From assembly GCA_964575185.1 (NCBI GenBank), contig CAZNPW010000038.1, positions 1 through 28,414 on the forward strand: a DNA stretch of 28,414 nt, read 5' to 3'. This DNA is from CAZNPW01 sp964575185 (GTDB taxonomy: Bacteria > Pseudomonadota > Alphaproteobacteria > Rhodobacterales > Rhodobacteraceae). The position numbers were made by a program, and so were the translations under genes. Each line of letters opens with the position of its first letter. Within the stretch, counting starts at the first letter, position 1. Below the pieces are notes generated by a model. That model searched no databases, was not told the DNA's origin, and was given only the letters and a program-made list of their open reading frames with translations. Below, in pieces: positions 13,020 through 19,935 of this stretch.

Positions 13020-15842
13020 GTGAACCTGGCCCTGATCGCGGCGCTGCCGTTCCTGGGCGCGCTCCTTCCCGCCCTGATGATCCGTGCGGGCCGCGACGCC
13101 TGCGCCGTCGCGGCGGGGGCGGTCACGGCGCTCGCGCTGGCCGGGATCGCCTTCCACGCGCCCGCGGTCCTGGCGGGGCAGGTGGTGCAGGCGCGGATCG
13201 GCTGGCTGCCCTCGCTGGGCCTGAACGCGACCTTCATGCTCGACGGGCTGGGGCTTCTCTTCGCCGGGCTGATCCTGGGGATCGGGCTCCTCATCATCCT
13301 TTACGCCCGGTTCTACCTGGCGGCGCAGGACCCGGCAGGCGTGTTCTACACCACCCTGATGCTGTTCCAGGGCGCGATGCTGGGCATCGTGCTGTCGGAC
13401 AACATCCTGCTGCTGCTGATCTTCTGGGAACTGACGAGCCTGTCGTCGTTCCTGCTGATCGGCTACTGGAAGCACCTGCCCGAGGGTCGGCAGGGCGCGC
13501 GGATGGCGCTGGCGGTGACCGGGGCCGGTGGCCTGGCACTGATCGCAGGGATGCTGATCCTGGGCGAGATCGCGGGGTCGTACGACCTGAGCGCGATCCT
13601 GCGCGAAAGGGAGGCGATCCAGGCCAGCCCCCTCTACATCCCGGCGCTGCTGCTGATCCTGTTCGGCTGCTTCACCAAGTCGGCGCAGTTTCCCTTCCAC
13701 TTCTGGCTGCCGCACGCGATGGCGGCCCCCACGCCGGTGAGCGCCTACCTGCATTCGGCGACGATGGTGAAGGCGGGCATCTTCCTGATGGCGCGGCTGT
13801 GGCCGGTGCTTGCCGGGACGGAGGCCTGGTTCTGGCTGGTCGCCGGGACGGGGCTGGTGACGATGCTGCTGGGGGCGGCGATCGCGTTCTTCAAGGACGA
13901 CCTGAAGGCGCTGCTGGCGTTTTCCACCGTCAGCCAGCTTGGATTCATCACGATGCTTCTGGGCCTCGGCACGGCGCAGGCGGCCGTGGTGGCGGTGTTC
14001 CACATCATCGTCCAAGCGACCTTCAAGGCCGCGCTCTTCATGGCCGCGGGGATCGTCGAGCACGCGGCGCACAGGCGCGACCTGCGGCGGCTGGGGGGCC
14101 TGCGCGCGCGCATGCCCGTGACCTTCGGCATCGCGGCGGTCGGAAGCCTGTCGATGGCGGGGCTGCCGCCGTTGAGCGGGTTCCTGTCGAAGGAGCTGAT
14201 GCTGCAGGAGGCCGCCGATACCGGTGCGCTGTTCGGCTGGGGGGCGCTGGCGGCGGCGGTGCTTTCGGTCGGATATTCCTTCCGGTTCCTGGCGCACGGG
14301 TTCCTCGGGCCGGAGCGGGACGACGGTCCGCACGCGCCGCACGACCCGGGGCCGGGGCTCTGGATCGCGCCGGGCCTGCTGGCGCTGCTGGTCATCGTGA
14401 TGGGCGTCATCCCGATGACCTCGGCCGGGTGGCTCGTCGCGGCGGCGGCGGGGGCGGTCGCGGGCGGGCCGGTAACGGTGGACATCTACATCTGGCACGG
14501 GCTGGACAGCGTGGCGCTGTGGATGTCGGTCGCGGCGGTGGGCGGCGGGCTGGTGCTGCTCGGGGCCTTCCCGGGGCTGCGGCGGCTGTGGGACACGGCA
14601 CCGCGGCCGGAGGCGAAGGCGATCTTCGACGCCGTGGTGGAGGCGGCACGGGCGGGGGCGCGGGGGTTGACGGGGGCGCTGCACGGCGGGTCGTTCCCGG
14701 CCATGGTTGCGGTCGCGGCGGCGACGATCACCGGCCTCGGGGTCTGGGCCTTCCTGGGCGGCATCCATGCGGCGGGCGGGCGGGCGATGCTGCCGCCGAA
14801 CCCGGTCGCCGTCGCGGCCTGGGCGCTCCTGGTGGTTGCGGTGGGGGTGGCGGTGGTGCGCCACCGCGACCGGCTGCTCGCGCTGGTGCTGGTCGGGGTG
14901 ATCGGGCTGGTCGTGTCGCTGGGCTTCGCCTTCCTGTCGGCCCCCGACCTTGCGCTGACCCAGATCACGGTCGAGGTCGTGACGGTCATGCTGATGCTGA
15001 TCGCGCTGAACTTCCTGCCGCAGGAGACGCCGCGCGAGTCCTCGGGGACGCGTCGCCTGCGCGATGCGGCGGTGGCCATCGCCACCGGGAGCGGGGCCGC
15101 CGCGCTGGCCTTCGCGATGATGACCCGCGACGCGGCCTTCGCCCCGATCGGCCTCTACCACTGGGAGCAGGCGAGTCCCGGCGCGGGCGGGACCAACGCG
15201 GTCAACACCATCATCGTGGACTTCCGCGGCTACGACACCTTCGGCGAGATCATCGTGCTGGGGATCGCGGCGCTGGTGATCTTCGCCGTCGCCGAGGCGC
15301 TGCTGCAGCCCGGACCCGCCGCCGACCGGATCGCCGCGCTGCCGCGCGTCCGCGCGGGCGACCGCCATCCGATGATGCTCGTGGTGGCCACCCGCCTCCT
15401 GCTGCCCGTCGCGCTGATGGTCGCGGTCTACCTGTTCTTCCGCGGCCACTACCTGCCCGGGGGCGGCTTCGTCGCGGGCCTCGTCGTCGCCATCGCGCTT
15501 TTGATGCAGTACATGGCCAGCGGCCACGCCTGGGCAGCCCAGCGCCAGCCGTTCGACCATCACGGAATCGTCGGTGCCGGGGTACTGGTGGCGGGGCTGA
15601 CCGGCATCGGCGCCTGGTTCTGGGGCCTGCCCTTCCTGACCTCGGACTTCGCCTACATCGACATCTGGCCGCTGGAGACGTTCGGCGTCGCCACCGCCGC
15701 GATCTTCGACCTCGGCGTGTTCCTCACCGTCGTGGGCGCGGTGATGCTCGCGCTCGCCTCGCTCAGCCGGATCGGGCTGCGGTCGGGCGAGGGCGTGAAC
15801 CTCGATGCCATGGACATCGACCCGTCGCGGGGGGGTGCCTGA
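13020..15842 (+). CDS. mrpA: Mrp-type cation/proton antiporter, fused A and B subunits
   Basis: A 940-residue polytopic membrane protein. The NuoL-like part (about 1-500) has the proton-path residues: E137 in IFWELTSLSSF, K220 in FTKSAQFPFHFWLPHAM and K251 in TMVKAGIFLMARL. A middle segment (about 560-760) is the MrpA C-terminal/DUF4040 region with APDLALTQITVEV. From about 785 the MrpB domain follows (TRLLLPVALMVAVYLFFRGHYLPGGGF). A/B fusion is known from PhaAB of rhizobia. The complex exchanges Na+ or K+ for protons and helps alkali, salt and pH tolerance. The start is GTG at 13020 (MNLALIAALPFLGALLP) with only a weak GAG upstream. The stop overlaps the mrpC start by one base (TGATG). Confidence 0.96.
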   Translation: MNLALIAALPFLGALLPALMIRAGRDACAVAAGAVTALALAGIAFHAPAVLAGQVVQARIGWLPSLGLNATFMLDGLGLLFAGLILGIGLLIILYARFYLAAQDPAGVFYTTLMLFQGAMLGIVLSDNILLLLIFWELTSLSSFLLIGYWKHLPEGRQGARMALAVTGAGGLALIAGMLILGEIAGSYDLSAILREREAIQASPLYIPALLLILFGCFTKSAQFPFHFWLPHAMAAPTPVSAYLHSATMVKAGIFLMARLWPVLAGTEAWFWLVAGTGLVTMLLGAAIAFFKDDLKALLAFSTVSQLGFITMLLGLGTAQAAVVAVFHIIVQATFKAALFMAAGIVEHAAHRRDLRRLGGLRARMPVTFGIAAVGSLSMAGLPPLSGFLSKELMLQEAADTGALFGWGALAAAVLSVGYSFRFLAHGFLGPERDDGPHAPHDPGPGLWIAPGLLALLVIVMGVIPMTSAGWLVAAAAGAVAGGPVTVDIYIWHGLDSVALWMSVAAVGGGLVLLGAFPGLRRLWDTAPRPEAKAIFDAVVEAARAGARGLTGALHGGSFPAMVAVAAATITGLGVWAFLGGIHAAGGRAMLPPNPVAVAAWALLVVAVGVAVVRHRDRLLALVLVGVIGLVVSLGFAFLSAPDLALTQITVEVVTVMLMLIALNFLPQETPRESSGTRRLRDAAVAIATGSGAAALAFAMMTRDAAFAPIGLYHWEQASPGAGGTNAVNTIIVDFRGYDTFGEIIVLGIAALVIFAVAEALLQPGPAADRIAALPRVRAGDRHPMMLVVATRLLLPVALMVAVYLFFRGHYLPGGGFVAGLVVAIALLMQYMASGHAWAAQRQPFDHHGIVGAGVLVAGLTGIGAWFWGLPFLTSDFAYIDIWPLETFGVATAAIFDLGVFLTVVGAVMLALASLSRIGLRSGEGVNLDAMDIDPSRGGA

Positions 15843-16162
15843 TGGAGATGCTCGTCGCCAGCGCCGTGGGCGTGCTGACCGCGGGGGGCGTCTACCTGAT
15901 GCTGCGGCTGCGGACCTTCCCGGTGATCGTCGGCCTGTCGCTCCTGAGCTATGCCGTCAACGTCTTCCTGTTCGCCTCCGGGCGGCTGGTCGCGGGGCAG
16001 GCGCCCATCGTCGGCACGACCGAGACACCCGCCGACCCCTTGCCCCAGGCGCTGGTGCTGACGGCGATCGTGATCTCCTTCGGCATGACCGCGGTGATCC
16101 TGCTGATGGCGCTCGGCGCCCATTTCAGCAAGGGCGACGACCGCGTGGACCTCGACCCGTGA
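15842..16162 (+). CDS. mrpC: Mrp antiporter subunit C (NuoK-like)
   Basis: A 106-residue protein with three transmembrane helices: MLVASAVGVLTAGGVYLML, VIVGLSLLSYAVNVFLF and ALVLTAIVISFGMTAVILLMAL. The last segment, ADPLPQALVLTAIVISF, is the MrpC/NuoK signature. It joins the A and D subunits within the antiporter membrane arm. It starts at 15842 by TGATG overlap with mrpA and ends by the same TGATG overlap with mrpD, so the subunits are likely made in equal amounts by coupled translation. Confidence 0.96.
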   Translation: MEMLVASAVGVLTAGGVYLMLRLRTFPVIVGLSLLSYAVNVFLFASGRLVAGQAPIVGTTETPADPLPQALVLTAIVISFGMTAVILLMALGAHFSKGDDRVDLDP

Positions 16163-17664
16163 TGGAGCACTGGATCATCGCCCCGGTGATCCTGCCCGCG
16201 ATGGTCGCGGGCGTCATGGTGATGGTGGCGCGGGGCGACATCGTGCTCGCGCGCGTCCTGTCGGTGGCGGCGACCGTCGCGCTCGCCGGGATCGCCGTGG
16301 CGCTGATGTGGGCCGCGACGGTTGCCCCGCCCGAGGTCTACCACCTCGGCAACTGGCCCGCGCCCTTCGGGATCGTGCTGGTGCTCGACCGGCTGGCGGC
16401 GCTGATGGTCGCGCTGACCGCGGGGCTGGCGCTGGCGGTGCTGCTTTATGTCATCGGCACGGGCTGGGACGTGCGGGGGCGGCATTTCCACGCGCTGTTC
16501 CAGTTCCAGCTCATGGGTCTGTGCGGGGCCTTCCTGACCGGCGACGTGTTCAACCTGTTCGTGTTCTTCGAGGTGCTGCTGATCGCGAGCTACGGGCTGA
16601 TGATCCACGGCGCGGGGGGCGACCGGCTGCGCGCGGGCGTGCAATACGTGGCCTTCAACCTGATCGGATCGACGCTGTTCCTGTTCGCCCTGGGGCTGAC
16701 CTATGCGGTGACCGGCACGCTCAACATGGCCGACCTGGCGGTCAAGGTCGCGGGCCTGCCGCCGGGGGACCAGGCGCTGATGCGGGTCGCGGCGGTGATG
16801 ATGGTGACGGTCTTCGCCATCAAGGCCGCGCTGGTGCCGTTGCAGTTCTGGCTGCCCGGCACCTATGCCAACGCGCCGGGGCCGGTGGCGGCGCTGTTTG
16901 CCATCATGACCAAGGTCGGGGCCTATGCGATCATCCGCGTCACCACGCTGATCTTTCCGCCGCTCGGGGCCACGGGGACGCTGTTCATCGACCTGATGAT
17001 CCCCGCGGCCCTGCTGACGCTGGCGGTGGGCGCGATCGGAGTCCTCGGCGCGACCACCCTGCCGCGGCTCGCGGCCTTCGCGGGCATCGCCTCGATGGGG
17101 GTGCTGTTCCTTGCCGTCGGGGCCTACACGCCGCAGGCGATGGGGGCGGCGCTGTACTACCTGATCCATTCGACCCTGGCCGGCGCGCTGATGTTCCTCG
17201 TGGCCGACCTCGTGACCGCGCGGCGGGGGAGCGGCGACCTCGCGGCCCGTGCCGGGCCGATGGCGCAGGGTGGCCGGATCGCCGCCCTGTTCATGGCGGC
17301 CGCGGTCGCCACCGCCGGGATGCCGCCCTTGTCGGGCTTCGTGGGCAAGCTCCTCGTGCTCGACGCCCTGCGCGCGGGGGCCACGGTGATGTGGACCGCG
17401 ATCCTCGTCGCGTCGTTCCCGATAATCCTGGGCCTCGCCCGCGCCGGGTCGACCCTGTTCTGGAAGCCGCATGAAGGCGGCGGAGAGGCCGCCCCCCACC
17501 CGGCCGAGCCGCTCGCCGTCACCGCCGCCGGCGCGCTGGTCGCCGGGATCGTCGCGCTGACGGTCATGGCCGGTCCGGTCACCGCCTGGCTCCAGGTCAC
17601 GGCCGACGGCCTGTTCGCGCCGCAGCCCTATATCGAGGCCAACAGGCTGGGGGTGCAGCCGTGA
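16162..17664 (+). CDS. mrpD: Mrp antiporter subunit D (NuoM/NuoN-like)
   Basis: A 500-residue polytopic antiporter-like subunit. The key residues are E137 in LFVFFEVLLIASYGLM, the Lys of FAIKAALVPLQFWLPGTYANAPGPVAA and the Lys of IMTKVGAYAIIR, forming the conserved proton channel. MPPLSGFVGKLLVL is the late broken-helix motif. Length is normal. The start overlaps mrpC by one base and the stop overlaps the GTG of mrpE by 4 nt (GTGA). MrpA and MrpD are the two ion-translocating subunits of the complex. Confidence 0.96.
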   Translation: MEHWIIAPVILPAMVAGVMVMVARGDIVLARVLSVAATVALAGIAVALMWAATVAPPEVYHLGNWPAPFGIVLVLDRLAALMVALTAGLALAVLLYVIGTGWDVRGRHFHALFQFQLMGLCGAFLTGDVFNLFVFFEVLLIASYGLMIHGAGGDRLRAGVQYVAFNLIGSTLFLFALGLTYAVTGTLNMADLAVKVAGLPPGDQALMRVAAVMMVTVFAIKAALVPLQFWLPGTYANAPGPVAALFAIMTKVGAYAIIRVTTLIFPPLGATGTLFIDLMIPAALLTLAVGAIGVLGATTLPRLAAFAGIASMGVLFLAVGAYTPQAMGAALYYLIHSTLAGALMFLVADLVTARRGSGDLAARAGPMAQGGRIAALFMAAAVATAGMPPLSGFVGKLLVLDALRAGATVMWTAILVASFPIILGLARAGSTLFWKPHEGGGEAAPHPAEPLAVTAAGALVAGIVALTVMAGPVTAWLQVTADGLFAPQPYIEANRLGVQP

Positions 17665-18152
17665 TCCGCCGCCTGCTGCCGCACCCCACGCTGTCGCTGA
17701 TGCTGTTCGTGACGTGGTTCCTGCTCATCAACGACCTGCGCGTCGGCAGCGCCGTCTTCGCCGCGATCCTCGCCGTCGCCATCCCGCTCGTGACCGAGGC
17801 CTGGTGGCCCGACCGTCCGAGGATCCGCTCGCTGCCCCGCCTCGCGGCCTATGTGCTGCTGGTCCTGTGGGACATCCTGGTCGCCAACGTCCAGGTCGCG
17901 CGGATCATCCTGTTCATGCCCGCCGACCGCATCCGGAGCCGCTGGATCGCCGTGCCCATCACGCTGCGGTCCCCCGAGGCGATCACGCTTCTGGCCGGCA
18001 CCATCACCATGACCCCCGGCACGCTGACCGCGGACATGAGCGCCTGCGGCCGGGTGCTGCTGATCCACGCGCTGCACGCGCCCGACCCCGACGCGGTGCG
18101 CGACGACATTAAGGCCCGCTACGAGGCGCGGCTGGAAAGGATCTTCGCATGA
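17661..18152 (+). CDS. mrpE: Mrp antiporter subunit E
   Basis: A 163-residue protein with two N-terminal hydrophobic helices (LSLMLFVTWFLLINDLRVGSAVFAAILAVAIPLV) and a third around LAAYVLLVLWDILVANVQVARIIL. The cytoplasmic C-terminal domain has the family signature LAGTITMTPGTLTADM. The GTG start at 17661 overlaps the mrpD stop (GTGA). The final TGA overlaps the mrpF ATG (ATGA). MrpE is a small accessory subunit required for assembly. Confidence 0.96.
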   Translation: MIRRLLPHPTLSLMLFVTWFLLINDLRVGSAVFAAILAVAIPLVTEAWWPDRPRIRSLPRLAAYVLLVLWDILVANVQVARIILFMPADRIRSRWIAVPITLRSPEAITLLAGTITMTPGTLTADMSACGRVLLIHALHAPDPDAVRDDIKARYEARLERIFA

Positions 18153-18418
18153 TCGACGCCGCGCTGAGCTTCGCCTTCCTGTGTTTCGGCACGGGCTTGC
18201 TCATGAACCTCTGGCTCATGGTCCGCGGCCCCGACATCGTGGACCGCATCCTCGCGCTCGACACCATGGTCATCAACGTGGTGGCGCTGATCGTGCTCTG
18301 GGGGATGCGCGCCGACACGCCGCTGCAGTTCGAGGCGGCGATGCTGTTTTCGCTGACGGGCTTCATCGGCACGGTCGCCTACTGCCGGTTCCTGCTGCGC
18401 GGGGACATCATCGAATGA
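18149..18418 (+). CDS. mrpF: Mrp antiporter subunit F
   Basis: An 89-residue protein with three transmembrane helices. It shows VRGPDIVDRILALDTMVINVVALIVLWG, the MrpF signature with conserved acidic residues in the first loop, and LTGFIGTVAYCRFL at the end. It is joined to mrpE and mrpG by ATGA overlaps, continuing the fully coupled operon. Confidence 0.95.
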   Translation: MIDAALSFAFLCFGTGLLMNLWLMVRGPDIVDRILALDTMVINVVALIVLWGMRADTPLQFEAAMLFSLTGFIGTVAYCRFLLRGDIIE

Positions 18419-18822
18419 TCGGCGAGGCGCTCATCGCGGGGCTGCTGGTCGTGGCCGGGGTGTTCGGGCTGATCGGCAGCTTCGGCCTGCTGAAGCTGCG
18501 GGATACGATGCAGCGCTTCCACGCGCCGACCAAGGCGAGCACGGTCGGCCTCGGGGCGGCGCTCGTCGCCTCGATGGGCCTTGCGGTGGTGGAGGATGGG
18601 CGGCTGTCCCTGCACGAGCTGCTCATCACGCTGTTCCTGCTCATCACTGCGCCGATCACCGCGAACTATCTGGCAAAGGCGCAGATCTGGCGGCGGGTGC
18701 CGCGGACGGACCTGCCGCCGACCGGCGTCGCGCGCGACTGGGCGACGTTCGAGGCGGACGGCGACGCGCAGGAACCCCGCGCCCCGGCGCAGGCCGGGGC
18801 CTCACCCGCGCCGCCGGGGTGA
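18415..18822 (+). CDS. mrpG: Mrp antiporter subunit G
   Basis: A 135-residue protein with three transmembrane helices. GLIGSFGLLKLRDTMQRFHAPTKASTVG is the MrpG/PhaG signature, and LHELLITLFLLITAPITANYLAKA follows. The C terminus (TDLPPTGVARDWATFEADGDAQEPRAPAQAGASPAPPG) is a soluble Pro/Ala-rich tail that is probably not conserved. It starts at 18415 by ATGA overlap and is the last gene of the antiporter operon; 117 nt separate it from deoC. Confidence 0.95.
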   Translation: MIGEALIAGLLVVAGVFGLIGSFGLLKLRDTMQRFHAPTKASTVGLGAALVASMGLAVVEDGRLSLHELLITLFLLITAPITANYLAKAQIWRRVPRTDLPPTGVARDWATFEADGDAQEPRAPAQAGASPAPPG

Positions 18823-18849
18823 GGTCCGGTCCCGGTTCCACCCGGTTTC

Positions 18850-18865
18850 CTGACCATCCGGTCAG
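18850..18865. promoter_or_regulatory. Palindrome CTGACC-ATCC-GGTCAG upstream of deoC
   Basis: A perfect 6+6 inverted repeat with a 4-bp centre, flanked by TTTC and AAAA, 74 nt before the deoC start. The TGACC-N4-GGTCA pattern resembles operators of TetR-family repressors. It could instead be a short terminator hairpin for the Mrp operon, although the stem is only 6 bp. No TetR gene is in the window. Confidence 0.45.
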
Positions 18866-18939
18866 AAAACCCCCGCCTTGCCGCTTGCCTCCCCGCCGCC
18901 TTCCTGCGACCCTTTCGCGCGACAGCCGAAGGCCTGCCC

Positions 18940-19932
18940 ATGCTGATGACCGACACCCACCTGCCGACCCTGACCGAAGTGAAGAAAGACGGGGCCCGCA
19001 ACCCCGGCATGGACCTCGACCTCGACTGGGTGGCGGGGGTCCAGGCCAACACCTCGGCCATCGAGCGCCGGGCGGCGACGATCGGCGGGCGGCGGACGGT
19101 CAAGAAGGACTGGCAGGCGGCCTGGCTCGCCAAGGCGGTCACGCTGATCGACCTGACGACGCTCTCGGGCGACGACACCGCGGGGCGGGTGCGGCGGCTG
19201 TGTGCTAAGGCGCGCCAGCCGCTGTCGCCGGCGATGGGCGAGGCGCTGGGGCTCCCGGGCCTGACGGTCGGCGCGGTCTGCGTCTATCACGACATGGTGG
19301 CCACAGCCGTGCGGGCGCTGGAAGGGTCGGGCATCCCCGTCGCCGCCGTCTCCACCGGCTTTCCGGCGGGCCTGTCGCCGCTCCACCTGCGCATCGCCGA
19401 GATCGGCGAAAGCGTCGCGGCAGGCGCGCGCGAGATCGACATCGTGATCTCGCGCCGCCATGTCCTGACCGGGGACTGGCAGACGCACTATGACGAGATG
19501 CGCGCGATGCGCGCGGCCTGCGGGGATGCGCATGTCAAGGCGATCCTCGCCACGGGCGAGCTCGGCACGCTGCGCAACGTCGCGCGCGCGAGCCTCGTCT
19601 GCATGATGGCGGGGGCGGATTTCATCAAGACCTCCACCGGGAAGGAGGCGGTCAACGCGACCCTGCCCGTGACCCTGACGATGCTCCGCGCCATCCGCGA
19701 CTACCAGGACCGGACGGGGGTCAAGGTCGGCTACAAGCCGGCGGGCGGGATCGCCAAGGCCAAGGACGCGCTGGCCTACATGGCGCTGATGAAGGACGAA
19801 CTCGGGGACGCCTGGCTGCAGCCCGACCTCTTCCGCTTCGGCGCGTCCTCGCTGCTCGGCGACATCGAGCGGCAGCTCGAGCATTTCCTGACCGGCCACT
19901 ACTCGGCCGCCAACCGCCACGCGATGGGGTAA
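18940..19932 (+). CDS. deoC: Deoxyribose-phosphate aldolase
   Basis: A 330-residue class I aldolase that splits 2-deoxyribose 5-phosphate into acetaldehyde and glyceraldehyde 3-phosphate. The Schiff-base Lys is K230 in DFIKTSTGK, and the helper Lys is K266 in VGYKPAGGI. TLIDLTTLSGDDT and VCVYHDMV lie on the N-terminal barrel strands. It is longer than the roughly 220-260 residues of E. coli-type DeoC because of an N-terminal extension (about 60 residues) seen in eukaryote-like and some alphaproteobacterial forms. GAAGG lies 7 nt before the ATG, and a second Met at residue 3 is possible. It ends 3 nt before the dehydrogenase gene, so the two are almost certainly co-transcribed. Confidence 0.96.
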   Translation: MLMTDTHLPTLTEVKKDGARNPGMDLDLDWVAGVQANTSAIERRAATIGGRRTVKKDWQAAWLAKAVTLIDLTTLSGDDTAGRVRRLCAKARQPLSPAMGEALGLPGLTVGAVCVYHDMVATAVRALEGSGIPVAAVSTGFPAGLSPLHLRIAEIGESVAAGAREIDIVISRRHVLTGDWQTHYDEMRAMRAACGDAHVKAILATGELGTLRNVARASLVCMMAGADFIKTSTGKEAVNATLPVTLTMLRAIRDYQDRTGVKVGYKPAGGIAKAKDALAYMALMKDELGDAWLQPDLFRFGASSLLGDIERQLEHFLTGHYSAANRHAMG

Positions 19933-19935
19933 GCC

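Noticed and set aside
12876..15563. An 895-codon open frame antisense to mrpA
   Set aside because: Its composition is dominated by Arg, His, Gln and Asp with no motifs, while the plus strand encodes clear Mrp sequence.
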